Below the pieces are notes generated by a model. It ran no database searches. It saw only the letters and a program-made list of their open reading frames with translations, and was not told the origin of the DNA. The position numbers and the translations under genes were made by a program. Shown piece after piece: positions 7,991-16,665 of a stretch of DNA of 64,000 nucleotides. Numbering within the stretch: the stretch's first letter is position 1; each line of letters starts with the position of its first letter. The stretch covers positions 124,001-188,000 of the forward strand of contig NZ_JBMERP010000001.1 in the NCBI RefSeq assembly GCF_049310925.1. Direction: 5' to 3'. This DNA comes from Virgibacillus_F sp049310925. Lineage in GTDB: Bacteria; Bacillota; Bacilli; Bacillales; Amphibacillaceae.

Positions 7991-10195
7991 ATGGCTAAAG
8001 ATGATATTTTAACAAGTGAAGACGTAATTAAAAAAGCGCGTAGATATTTAACTGAGGAAGATGCAGCGTTTATTCGGCGTGCATACGAATTTGCTGAAAA
8101 GGCTCATTCAAATCAGTTTCGAAAATCTGGTGAACCCTACATTATACATCCAGTTCAGGTTGCTGGTATTCTGGTTGAACTGGAAATGGATCCTGAAACA
8201 ATTGCTGGTGGATTCCTACATGATGTGGTTGAAGACACAGATGTCACGTTGGAAGATTTAGAATCTAATTTCAATCGTGAAGTCGTTATGCTGGTTGATG
8301 GTGTTACGAAACTAGGTAAAATTAAATATAAATCAAAAGAGGCAATTCAAGCTGAAAATCATCGGAAAATGTTTGTAGCCATGGCTAAAGATATTCGTGT
8401 AATTTTAATTAAGCTTGCAGACCGGCTACATAATATGCGTACATTAAAACACCTTCCAGGAGAAAAACAACGGAGAATTTCAAATGAAACATTAGAAATT
8501 TTTGCACCATTGGCACACAGGTTAGGAATTTCTACCATAAAATGGGAATTGGAAGATACTGCACTAAGATACTTAAACCCACAGCAATATTACCGTATCG
8601 TACAACTAATGAAACAAAAAAGAGATCAACGTGAAACGTATATAAAAGATGTAATGGATCAGGTTAATAAACAGGTAGAAGAAGTAAATATTGATGCAGA
8701 TATTTCTGGTAGACCCAAACATTTATACAGTATATACAGGAAGATGTCTAAACAGAATAAGCAATTCACTGAAATTTATGATTTGCTTGCAGTTCGGATA
8801 ATTGTGGATAGTATTAAGGATTGCTACGCAGTGCTCGGAATTATTCATACCTGCTGGAAGCCAATGCCTGGCAGATTCAAGGATTATATTGCCATGCCAA
8901 AGCCAAATCTATACCAATCTCTGCACACTACTGTAATAGGTCCAAAAGGTGATCCTCTCGAGGTTCAAATACGAACGAAAGAGATGCACGAGATTTCAGA
9001 GTACGGGATTGCTGCACATTGGGCGTATAAAGAAGGACGTCAGTTAAATAAAGACAAGAAATCCTTTGAAGAGAAGTTAACCTGGTTCAGGGAAATTTTA
9101 GAATGGCAAAATGAAACACATGACGCTGAAGAATTCATGGAATCTTTAAAGGTAGATCTGTTTTCCGATATGGTCTATGTGTTCACACCTAAAGGTGATG
9201 TAATTGAGTTACCATCTGGGTCAGTTCCACTCGATTTTGCTTACCGAATTCATACAGAAATCGGGAATAAAACAATAGGAGCAAAAATCAACGGGAAGAT
9301 GGAACCACTTGATTATCAGCTTAAAAATGGAGATATTATTGATGTTATGACTTCTAAGCATTCCTATGGTCCTTCTCAAGACTGGCTAAAGGTTACGCAA
9401 ACATCACAAGCGAAAAACAAAATCAAACAGTTTTTTAAAAAACAAAGTCGCGAAGAAAACATTATTAAAGGAAAAGAATTGGTGGACAAGGAAATCCGTG
9501 CATTAGATATCGATCCTAAGGAAGCTTTAACACAGGATAATTTGCAACGTATCTACGAGAAATTCAATTTCACTAACGAAGAAGATATGTATGCAGCAGT
9601 GGGTTATCAGGGTATTACTGCTGCATTAATTGCTACTCGACTCACAGATAAAATCCGCCAAACAAAATTGAAGGAACAGGATTTAGCTCAAACACTAGAA
9701 GATGTGAAAACTGATGTTAAGGCAAATAAAGCAAGTAAACGTGATTCAGGTGTTAGAGTTGAGGGAGTCGACAATTTACTGGTTCGTCTTTCAAAATGCT
9801 GTAATCCAGTCCCTGGTGATGATATTGTTGGCTATATTACTAAAGGTCGTGGGGTATCTGTGCATAGAACAGACTGCCCTAATGTTCAAACCGAGAACGC
9901 TAAACAACGATTTTTACATGTGGAATGGGAAACAAATCAAAGTGATAAAAAGCAACAGTACCATGTTGACTTGGAAATATCCGGTTATGACCGACGTGGA
10001 CTACTAAATGAAGTTTTACAAGCTGTAAATGAAACTAAAACAAATATTACACAAGTAACAGGCCGTTCTGATCGAAATAAAATGGCTGTTATAAATATAA
10101 CTATTCTTATTCATGATACTAATCACTTAAGAAGAATAGTCGAACGGATCAAACAAATTAAAGAAGTTTATACAGTATCTAGAACAGTGCAGTAA
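7991..10195 (+). CDS. relA: Bifunctional (p)ppGpp synthetase/hydrolase (RelA/SpoT type)
   Basis: The 734-residue enzyme makes and degrades the alarmone (p)ppGpp during amino-acid starvation. Domain order is an HD hydrolase with the His-Asp pair at residues 77-78, a synthetase domain from about 240 (KHLYSIYRKM), a TGS domain from about 395, a Cys-containing helical region near 600 (LSKCCNPVPGD), and an ACT domain at the C terminus. Both catalytic halves look intact, as expected for the long Rel of Firmicutes. AAGGTGAT precedes the ATG. dtd follows after 29 bases and is probably co-transcribed. Confidence 0.95.
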   Translation: MAKDDILTSEDVIKKARRYLTEEDAAFIRRAYEFAEKAHSNQFRKSGEPYIIHPVQVAGILVELEMDPETIAGGFLHDVVEDTDVTLEDLESNFNREVVMLVDGVTKLGKIKYKSKEAIQAENHRKMFVAMAKDIRVILIKLADRLHNMRTLKHLPGEKQRRISNETLEIFAPLAHRLGISTIKWELEDTALRYLNPQQYYRIVQLMKQKRDQRETYIKDVMDQVNKQVEEVNIDADISGRPKHLYSIYRKMSKQNKQFTEIYDLLAVRIIVDSIKDCYAVLGIIHTCWKPMPGRFKDYIAMPKPNLYQSLHTTVIGPKGDPLEVQIRTKEMHEISEYGIAAHWAYKEGRQLNKDKKSFEEKLTWFREILEWQNETHDAEEFMESLKVDLFSDMVYVFTPKGDVIELPSGSVPLDFAYRIHTEIGNKTIGAKINGKMEPLDYQLKNGDIIDVMTSKHSYGPSQDWLKVTQTSQAKNKIKQFFKKQSREENIIKGKELVDKEIRALDIDPKEALTQDNLQRIYEKFNFTNEEDMYAAVGYQGITAALIATRLTDKIRQTKLKEQDLAQTLEDVKTDVKANKASKRDSGVRVEGVDNLLVRLSKCCNPVPGDDIVGYITKGRGVSVHRTDCPNVQTENAKQRFLHVEWETNQSDKKQQYHVDLEISGYDRRGLLNEVLQAVNETKTNITQVTGRSDRNKMAVINITILIHDTNHLRRIVERIKQIKEVYTVSRTVQ

Positions 10196-10224
10196 CGGTA
10201 TTAGTCTGAAAAGGAGTTATACTA

Positions 10225-10671
10225 ATGAGAGCAGTTATCCAACGCGCTGTCAATGCTAGTGTAACTGTTGACGGTGAGGCAATAGGAAAAATTGACAATG
10301 GGCTAGTTTTGCTATTGGGTGTTACACATGAAGATACAATTGACGATGTAAACTTTATTGTTAATAAAATAGTGAATCTCCGAATATTTGAGGATTCAAA
10401 CGAAAAAATGAATCTGTCACTAAAAGATGTCAATGGGGAAGTATTATCTATATCTCAATTTACTTTATATGCAAGCACACAAAAGGGAAGACGTCCCAGT
10501 TTTACAGACGCAGCTAAAGCTGAGCATGCTGATAAGATGTACAAGGCTGCTAATCAATTAATTAGAGAAAATGGTGTTACAGTTGAGACAGGTAGGTTTG
10601 GGGAAATGATGAATGTTCAACTTACCAATGTTGGGCCAGCTACATTTATTCTAGATAGTAACGACAAATGA
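10225..10671 (+). CDS. dtd: D-aminoacyl-tRNA deacylase
   Basis: This 148-residue enzyme removes D-amino acids wrongly loaded on tRNA. It starts with the family-typical MRAVIQRA and keeps SQFTLYAS in the middle and the C-terminal TNVGPATFIL segment, which lines the active site (Gly-Pro motif). Length matches the family. AAGGAG lies just before the ATG. It is the last gene before a strong terminator and follows relA as in B. subtilis. Confidence 0.93.
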   Translation: MRAVIQRAVNASVTVDGEAIGKIDNGLVLLLGVTHEDTIDDVNFIVNKIVNLRIFEDSNEKMNLSLKDVNGEVLSISQFTLYASTQKGRRPSFTDAAKAEHADKMYKAANQLIRENGVTVETGRFGEMMNVQLTNVGPATFILDSNDK

Positions 10672-10673
10672 AA

Positions 10674-10713
10674 AAGGGATCCATTCGTCTTAAACGAATG
10701 GATCCCTTTTTTT
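10674..10713. terminator. Bidirectional terminator between dtd and the amidase gene
   Basis: A stem of about 14 base pairs, AAGGGATCCATTCG with CGAATGGATCCCTT, is flanked by A and T runs. It can serve dtd on the plus strand and the convergent amidase gene on the minus strand. Confidence 0.9.
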
Positions 10714-10720
10714 CACCAAC

Positions 10721-11782
10721 CTATTTATTTGCAAAGTATTTAAGCAATCCATTAACCATTCCCTGAACCAGTTTTTTCTGATAGGCGTCAGTTTGAAGAA
10801 GCTGTTCTTTTTCTTTGTTGGATAAAAACCCAAGTTCTACTAAGATAGCAGGCTTAAATGTTTGTCTGATAACAAAGTAGTCCCCAAACGTGAATTTACG
10901 GTCATTAGCGTTTGTTTCTTTAATTAATTCTTTTTGAACGTAAGCTGCAAGTTCTTTATTTTGATCGTGATAATAATAGGTTCCAATACCTGTTACATTC
11001 GGTAATTCAGGTGTACTGTTATAGTGAATACTAATGAATGCATCAGTTCCAGCAATGTTTGCATAACTTGATCGACTACCTAAAGAAATAAATTCATCTT
11101 CTGGCCGAGTTAAAATAACGTTTGCTCCCAAAACAGTCAATTCCTGCTTTAACTCCAATGAAGTTCTGTACGTATAATTCTTTTCGTAGGTCCCACTTAC
11201 TCCAATTGCTCCAACGTCTCGACCACCATGCCCTGCATCAATTACAATGGTCTTATTTTCAATGCCTGATGAAGTAGTTTCGGTTTCATCTTGTATGAAT
11301 TGTTTTTTTAAGAAGCCTTGCAAATCTTTGTTTTTCACTTCGTACCATTCTTCTGTTTCACCTAAAACTTCAAAGGTAGTCCCTTTATCAGCGTAACCAG
11401 TAATTTCGTATTGTGTCGCTGGTCCACTTCTAAGGTGCGTATTATCATAGGACAGAATTACCTGGTCTATTGTTGGTTTGTTGGTTGAAACTTCTATTTT
11501 ATCAGCTGAAGCACCACCTTCACGAATTGAAATGTAGTCTGTAACCACCCAACCAGTCGTTGAATCCAATTGTATTTCAACCCAATTATTTTTCTGCTGC
11601 AGGATTGTGTATGTTTCATTTGCATGAACTTCCATAATTTCCTCATAACTTTCACCTGGGCCGTTTCTAACATTTAAAACTTCCGTATTAATAACAGCTT
11701 CTTTTGCTTTGACTGGGCTGGTCATTGCAGTTAAAACTAAAAGTAAACTTATGCAAAGACCTAACAATTTAAACCTGCGCAA
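10721..11782 (-). CDS. Secreted N-acetylmuramoyl-L-alanine amidase with two SH3b domains
   Basis: The 353-residue protein has a Sec signal peptide (MRRFKLLGLCISLLLVLTA) and two bacterial SH3 repeats, about residues 28-90 and 105-165, that probably bind the cell wall. An Amidase_3 domain from about 178 shows the zinc motif VIDAGHGGRDVG, a later HYNST and ILVELGFLSN. It should cleave the bond between muramic acid and the stem peptide. Position between dtd and hisS matches B. subtilis yrvJ, and architecture also resembles LytH of staphylococci. I leave the symbol empty because either name could apply. Confidence 0.88.
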   Translation of the reverse strand: MRRFKLLGLCISLLLVLTAMTSPVKAKEAVINTEVLNVRNGPGESYEEIMEVHANETYTILQQKNNWVEIQLDSTTGWVVTDYISIREGGASADKIEVSTNKPTIDQVILSYDNTHLRSGPATQYEITGYADKGTTFEVLGETEEWYEVKNKDLQGFLKKQFIQDETETTSSGIENKTIVIDAGHGGRDVGAIGVSGTYEKNYTYRTSLELKQELTVLGANVILTRPEDEFISLGSRSSYANIAGTDAFISIHYNSTPELPNVTGIGTYYYHDQNKELAAYVQKELIKETNANDRKFTFGDYFVIRQTFKPAILVELGFLSNKEKEQLLQTDAYQKKLVQGMVNGLLKYFANK

Positions 11783-11888
11783 ATCTATTTCCCCCTAAAT
11801 GATAGTAAAACAAATATGTATCTTTCTTTATTTTAATAGAAATAATGTAATTAGGCAAAGATAGGTTTATACTGGAGGTAATAAAAAA

Positions 11889-12062
11889 ATGAGAATGAGT
11901 GAAATGCAACGAAAAACTTCAACAAATAAAGACATACATGACGTTAATTTTCATCGATTTATGGAACTGCATGATCATACAAACCATATGGAAATGGCTA
12001 TGGAATTAGGAATAACTTTAGGTGAAGTGAATCAGCTAAAGAAAAAAGTAAATCGTACTTGA
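11889..12062 (+). CDS. Small hypothetical protein (57 residues)
   Basis: The ORF starts at ATG after TGGAGGTAAT, a good ribosome site, and begins MRMSEMQRKTSTNK. The C-terminal part, MAMELGITLGEVNQLKKK, has the look of one helix-turn-helix unit. Its TGA stop is embedded in the -35 TTGACA of the hisS leader promoter. I do not recognise a named family. The ribosome site and the helix-turn-helix-like tail suggest a real small gene, but a chance ORF is possible. Confidence 0.5.
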   Translation: MRMSEMQRKTSTNKDIHDVNFHRFMELHDHTNHMEMAMELGITLGEVNQLKKKVNRT

Positions 12063-12087
12063 CATTGTAATCGGATGCTATTATGAT
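12059..12087 (+). promoter_or_regulatory. Sigma-A promoter of the hisS leader
   Basis: TTGACA (12059-12064) and TATGAT (12082-12087) are 17 bases apart, a near-consensus promoter. The -35 box overlaps the stop codon of the preceding small ORF. Confidence 0.8.
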
Positions 12088-12094
12088 TATAATC

Positions 12095-12355
12095 ATTCTA
12101 TCATAAATAATGAACCGTTTGAGGGAAAAAGTAGTTAAGTGAATAGTTGGTCAGAGAGAAAATGTCGCGAGGCTGAAAACATTTTTACAATACTAACTTA
12201 ATGAAAGACATTCCTTAGGATCTTAATTGAAAAATATTTTAGGTTAAGACGTTTTGCAGGCGTTAACTGTGAAGAGTGGGTGTAACTGTACACCAACTAG
12301 GGTGGCAACGCGGGTAACTCTCGTCCCTTTTTTATATTGGGATGGGAGTTTTTTT
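12095..12355 (+). promoter_or_regulatory. T-box leader of hisS-aspS
   Basis: The T-box AGGGTGGCAACGCGGG lies at 12299-12314, followed by a terminator stem at 12316-12350 with a T run. In Stem I an AGTA element at 12130-12133 and a stem TTAAGT/ACTTAA lead to GAAA at 12203-12206. The next bases, in the register of the alaS leader of this window, read GAC (12207-12209, Asp), and CAT (12209-12211, His) overlaps them. Uncharged tRNA should stabilise the antiterminator and allow read-through into the synthetase genes. Confidence 0.9.
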
Positions 12356-12445
12356 GTATTGATAAAGAAAAGAATGCCGATCTATGGTAATACTAGAAAT
12401 AGTTTTATCTTCAATTTTACATATGAAGTCAAAAGGAGAGATAAC

Positions 12446-13735
12446 ATGAACATAAAAGCACCACGCGGAACGGTAGATGTTTTACCTGAAACGGCGCAAA
12501 AGTGGCAGTATATAGAAAGTGTTTTAAAATCTGTATGTGAAAGATTTAACTTTAGTGAGATTCGGACCCCTTTATTTGAGCACACGGAATTGTTTCAACG
12601 GGGTGTTGGCGACTCAACAGATATCGTTCAAAAGGAAATGTATACATTTGAAGATCGTGGTGGCAGAAGCTTAACTTTACGCCCGGAAGGAACTGCATCT
12701 GTTGTAAGAGCTTTTGTAGAAAATAAATTGTTTGGTTCGCCAATACAACCCGTAAAACTGTTTTATTTTGGTCAAATGTTCAGGTATGAACGTCCACAAA
12801 AAGGTAGAATGCGTCAATTAAATCAATTTGGTGTTGAGGTTATGGGCAGCGCAGACCCCGCGGTCGATGCTGAGGTAATTGATTTGGCTATGACATGCTA
12901 TAAGCAACTGGGGCTAAAATCATTAAAACTTGTTATTAACAGCCTGGGAGATACGGAGAGTAGAATAGCGTATCGTGAAGCATTGATACAAAACTTCTCG
13001 CCACATAAAGAAGAATTATGCGAGGATTGTCAAACCCGTCTGACTCAAAATCCACTACGCATATTGGATTGTAAAAAGGATAGTGATCACCCCGCAATGG
13101 GGACAGCGCCATCTATGGTTGATTATTTAAACGAGGAATCAAGCGATTATTTTGAAAAGGTTAAGAAATACTTAGACGTAATGGACATTTCATATACTGT
13201 GGATAAAAATCTTGTACGTGGGTTAGATTATTATAACCATACAGCATTTGAGATTATGAGTGAGGCTGAAGGGTTTGGCTCTATCACTACACTGGCTGGA
13301 GGCGGTCGGTATAATGGTTTAGTAGAAGACTTAGGGGGACCTGACACACCTGGAATTGGGTTTGGAATGGGAATTGAAAGACTTCTAATGGCTCTTGAAG
13401 CTGAAAAATTAACTGTACCGGTAGATGATGAGTTAGATTGTTTCTTTGTTGCCTTTGGTGAAAAAGCAGAAGCAGAATCTGTTCGTCTTGTACATGTCTT
13501 GCGTGAAAATGGTGTCCAGGTCGACCGTGATTATCAGGGACGCAAAATGAAAGGACAATTTAAAGCTGCAGATCGTGTTAACGCAAGGTTTGTTCTTGTT
13601 TTGGGTGACCAGGAAATAGAAAACAACGTAATTAATGTAAAAGATATGAAAAGTGGCGATCAGAAAGAGGTAGCTCTATCAGATATCGTATCTTATATGA
13701 AAACTATAACACTAGGTAAGGGTGGCAGATCATAA
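12446..13735 (+). CDS. hisS: Histidyl-tRNA synthetase
   Basis: This class II synthetase of 429 residues charges tRNA-His. Motif 2 (FRYERPQKGRMRQ) is near residue 111, the histidine-binding GLDYYNHTAFE near 259 and motif 3 (GIGFGMGIERL) near 303. The frame is open upstream to 12254, but that stretch is the T-box leader. ATG 12446, after AAAGGAGAG, gives the family-typical MNIKAPRGT start. Its TAA shares one base with the aspS start, so the pair forms one operon. Confidence 0.95.
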   Translation: MNIKAPRGTVDVLPETAQKWQYIESVLKSVCERFNFSEIRTPLFEHTELFQRGVGDSTDIVQKEMYTFEDRGGRSLTLRPEGTASVVRAFVENKLFGSPIQPVKLFYFGQMFRYERPQKGRMRQLNQFGVEVMGSADPAVDAEVIDLAMTCYKQLGLKSLKLVINSLGDTESRIAYREALIQNFSPHKEELCEDCQTRLTQNPLRILDCKKDSDHPAMGTAPSMVDYLNEESSDYFEKVKKYLDVMDISYTVDKNLVRGLDYYNHTAFEIMSEAEGFGSITTLAGGGRYNGLVEDLGGPDTPGIGFGMGIERLLMALEAEKLTVPVDDELDCFFVAFGEKAEAESVRLVHVLRENGVQVDRDYQGRKMKGQFKAADRVNARFVLVLGDQEIENNVINVKDMKSGDQKEVALSDIVSYMKTITLGKGGRS

Positions 13736-15510
13736 TGGGAAAAGTTACACGAAGTTTAGCTGGATCACTGGGTTCAGATCATATTGACCAGGAGGTACTT
13801 CTTAAGGGATGGGTACAAAAAAGACGTGATTTAGGCGGACTTATTTTTATTGACTTACGTGATAAATCTGGTGTTGTTCAAATTGTTTTTAACCCAACGA
13901 TTTCTGAAGAGGCATTAACCATTGCTGAATCAGTTCGGAGTGAATATGTTGTTGAAGTAAAAGGCCAGGTAGTAAAACGTGACAAGTCAACAGTAAATGA
14001 GCTGATGACAACGGGAGAAATAGAGGTAGTTGTTCAGTCACTGGAAATACTAAATAAATCAAAGAACCCTCCATTTCTAATCCAGGACGAGACTGATGTT
14101 GCTGAGGAATTGCGTTTGAAATATCGGTATTTGGATTTGCGGAGAAGTTCCTTGCAGGAAACATTTAAATTACGTCATCGTACAACCCAAGTTATACGAA
14201 ACTACTTAAATGACCATGAATTTTTAGAAATGGAGACACCAATCCTAACAAAGAGCACTCCAGAGGGAGCTCGAGATTACCTGGTTCCAAGTCGTGTCCA
14301 CGCTGGTGAATTTTATGCTTTGCCACAGTCACCACAGCTCTTTAAACAGCTGATTATGGTGTCCGGATTTGAGAAATACTATCAAATTGCCCGTTGTTTC
14401 CGAGATGAAGACTTACGTGCAGACCGGCAGCCTGAATTCACACAAATTGATATAGAGACGTCGTTCATGTCAAGTGATGAAATCATGGAAATGACTGAGA
14501 AGATGATGCAAAAAGTTATGATGGAAGTGAAAGGACTTGAGCTTTCTCTACCATTACCAAGAATTAAATACCAGGATGCAATGGATCGCTATGGTTCAGA
14601 TAAACCGGATACACGCTTTGAAATGGAACTTGTTCATGTCTCTGATGATGTGAAGGATTCTTCGTTTAAAGTATTTCAGAATGCGGTTAGCACGGGAGGA
14701 AAAGTTGCATTACTAAATGCAAAAAATCAAGCATCAAGTTATTCAAGGAAAGATATTGACAAATTAACAGAGTTTGTCAAGGTTTACGGAGCAAAGGGTT
14801 TAGCTTGGTTAAAGGTTGAAGAAGGTGACTTGAAAGGGCCTATTTCAAAGTTTCTATCTGCTGAGGAAGTAAAGGCTATACGTAATAAATCAGACGCTGT
14901 CGATGGTGATTTACTACTCTTTGTAGCTGATAAGTCTTCTGTCGTCTATGATAGTCTAGGTGCGTTGCGATTGAAATTAGGAAAAGAAATGAATGTAATT
15001 GATGAAAATAAATTTAATTATTTATGGGTTACAGACTGGCCATTGTTGGAATATGATGAGGACGGTGAAAGATATCATGCTGCACACCATCCATTCACCA
15101 TGCCGATGGATGAGGATGTCAGCAAACTGTCAACTGACCCTGGAAATGTACGTGCTAAGGCATACGACCTAGTGTTAAACGGTTATGAGCTTGGTGGCGG
15201 TTCTCTCCGTATTTACCAACGCGCCCAACAAGATAAAATGTTTGAAATACTTGGCTTTTCTCCTGAAGAGGCACAGGAACAGTTTGGCTTTTTATTAGAA
15301 GCGTTAGAATATGGTGCCCCGCCACATGGTGGAATTGCACTCGGATTGGATAGAATCATTATGCTGTTAGCTGGCCGTTCCAACCTTCGTGACACTATTT
15401 TGTTTCCGAAAACAACATCTGCTTCGGATCTGTTGACGGATGCTCCTAGTGAAGTAGCAAGCAATCAGTTAGATGAATTATCTATTCAGTTAAACAAAAA
15501 AAATGATTAA
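13735..15510 (+). CDS. aspS: Aspartyl-tRNA synthetase (bacterial type)
   Basis: The 591-residue class IIb synthetase charges tRNA-Asp. An N-terminal anticodon-binding OB fold covers about residues 1-105. Motif 2 (CFRDEDLRADRQPEFT) is near 221 and motif 3 (GGIALGLDRIIMLL) near 532. A bacterial GAD insertion lies between them, as the full length indicates. It overlaps hisS by one base and depends on the same T-box leader. Confidence 0.95.
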   Translation: MGKVTRSLAGSLGSDHIDQEVLLKGWVQKRRDLGGLIFIDLRDKSGVVQIVFNPTISEEALTIAESVRSEYVVEVKGQVVKRDKSTVNELMTTGEIEVVVQSLEILNKSKNPPFLIQDETDVAEELRLKYRYLDLRRSSLQETFKLRHRTTQVIRNYLNDHEFLEMETPILTKSTPEGARDYLVPSRVHAGEFYALPQSPQLFKQLIMVSGFEKYYQIARCFRDEDLRADRQPEFTQIDIETSFMSSDEIMEMTEKMMQKVMMEVKGLELSLPLPRIKYQDAMDRYGSDKPDTRFEMELVHVSDDVKDSSFKVFQNAVSTGGKVALLNAKNQASSYSRKDIDKLTEFVKVYGAKGLAWLKVEEGDLKGPISKFLSAEEVKAIRNKSDAVDGDLLLFVADKSSVVYDSLGALRLKLGKEMNVIDENKFNYLWVTDWPLLEYDEDGERYHAAHHPFTMPMDEDVSKLSTDPGNVRAKAYDLVLNGYELGGGSLRIYQRAQQDKMFEILGFSPEEAQEQFGFLLEALEYGAPPHGGIALGLDRIIMLLAGRSNLRDTILFPKTTSASDLLTDAPSEVASNQLDELSIQLNKKND

Positions 15511-15568
15511 AAAATGGAAATGTAACGTTTTTGTAATGAATGTAATCGAATTTTCACAATAATCAATA

Positions 15569-15597
15569 TTGATTAAAAGGATTTCTTGTGATAAGAT
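15569..15597 (+). promoter_or_regulatory. Sigma-A promoter of the 6S RNA
   Basis: TTGATT (15569-15574), a 17-base spacer, and TAAGAT (15592-15597) stand just upstream of the 6S-like sequence. Transcription would begin near 15604. Confidence 0.6.
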
Positions 15598-15603
15598 TAT
15601 CTT

Positions 15604-15815
15604 ACATGAAAGAGGGCATGAAGTCCTGATGTGTACGTTTATAAAAATGTTTTGACCGAACATTTTTATATATGGGAGCTCGTTTGTTTCTGTATTGCGT
15701 GCAAGCCTTTTACAAAGAGGAAGTATAATAGGTACAGAACAAGGCACCCACCTGCTGGAGCAGGATCAAAACAAAAATAGTAGACGGCACAATTGGGATT
15801 AAATGTCTACATACT
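15604..15815 (+). ncRNA. ssrS: 6S RNA (6S-1/BsrA-like)
   Basis: No reading frame fits this region downstream of aspS, where B. subtilis carries its 6S-1 RNA. The segment AAGTCCTGATGTGTACG at 15621 strongly resembles the 5' end I recall for Bacillus 6S-1, and a GGGATTAAATG element lies near the 3' end. The segments GATGTGTA and GTCTACAT could close the basal stem. 6S RNA mimics an open promoter and sequesters the sigma-A holoenzyme. A covariance-model search would settle identity and ends. Confidence 0.75.
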
Positions 15816-15866
15816 GAAAAAAGGCTATGACACTATTTATATATTAGTGTCATAGCCTTTTTTTTT
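15816..15866. terminator. Bidirectional terminator between 6S RNA and rsfA
   Basis: A long stem, AAAAAGGCTATGACACTA with its complement, closes an AT-rich loop and is flanked by A and T runs. It can end the 6S transcript and the convergent rsfA transcript. Confidence 0.92.
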
Positions 15867-15890
15867 AATAGATGTATAGCTTACTTCAGG

Positions 15891-16568
15891 TTAATTACTT
15901 GTGCCATTAGCAACTTGCTGTAAGTTTCCATTTTTGTCCATTCGGAAAGCTGGTGTTTTTGTAGGTCCTTGATCGTCTAAAACCGTCATTTTTCTAGCAC
16001 GTTCCATTATCTGAATGAATACTTGGTAGTCTTCTTGAATCGTGCTTAGTTGTTTTTCGGTAACAGTTAATTTCTTTCCTAATTCAGTAACGTGATTTCT
16101 TAATCCTTGATTCTCTTTTTCTAGTCGTTCCAGAGAAGCCTTTGATTGATTAGATGTCTGATTTTCCTTTTTAACCTGTTTTAAATAGCCAATTACCAGG
16201 TCCATTGACATATACGACTCTGTTTGTTGTGCGGGAATGTTACGTTCAATGTTATTTTCATTTACAGGTGTAGTCTTGCGTTCTAATTGAACAACTGGTT
16301 GGCTAGAACTTTGACTCTGAGATTGCACTGCAACTGCTCTCTTTTTTTCTTTCCGTTGTCTTTTTGCAAGGTCAATAGCATGATCATACTTATTTCTTAC
16401 CTCAGCATTCCATCTGAATCCACAAGCTGCGGATGTTCGATTTAAATGATCACCAACCTCTTCAAAAGCATTTAATTGTGTACTGCCCTCACGTATGTGA
16501 CGAAGAACTGTTTCTGCTAAGAGCAAATCATCTTCATGAGACCATGCATCCTGTCTAACTTTAACCAC
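15891..16568 (-). CDS. rsfA: RsfA-family prespore transcription factor
   Basis: The 225-residue protein has an N-terminal Myb/SANT-like DNA-binding region, residues 5-65 (DAWSHEDDLLLAETV and RTSAACGFRWNAEV). A basic stretch, a Gln/Ser-rich linker and a coiled coil at about 130-190 follow. This is the plan of RsfA, which tunes sigma-F dependent genes in the forespore. Several paralogs of this family exist in Bacillus, so it may be one of those. In B. subtilis this place holds yrvM (tcdA), which is absent here. Confidence 0.8.
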   Translation of the reverse strand: MVKVRQDAWSHEDDLLLAETVLRHIREGSTQLNAFEEVGDHLNRTSAACGFRWNAEVRNKYDHAIDLAKRQRKEKKRAVAVQSQSQSSSQPVVQLERKTTPVNENNIERNIPAQQTESYMSMDLVIGYLKQVKKENQTSNQSKASLERLEKENQGLRNHVTELGKKLTVTEKQLSTIQEDYQVFIQIMERARKMTVLDDQGPTKTPAFRMDKNGNLQQVANGTSN

Positions 16569-16665
16569 TATTTTCAGCTCCTTTAACTACGGCAACTAGA
16601 TTTATTTAGTGTACATCTTTATATGTTAACTAGTTTGACCGATAGTAAAGGGAATTATACCTAAC

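Noticed and set aside
12254..12445. Upstream extension of the hisS reading frame (64 codons)
   Set aside because: It translates the T-box, its terminator and spacer. The family N terminus and a good ribosome site are at 12446.
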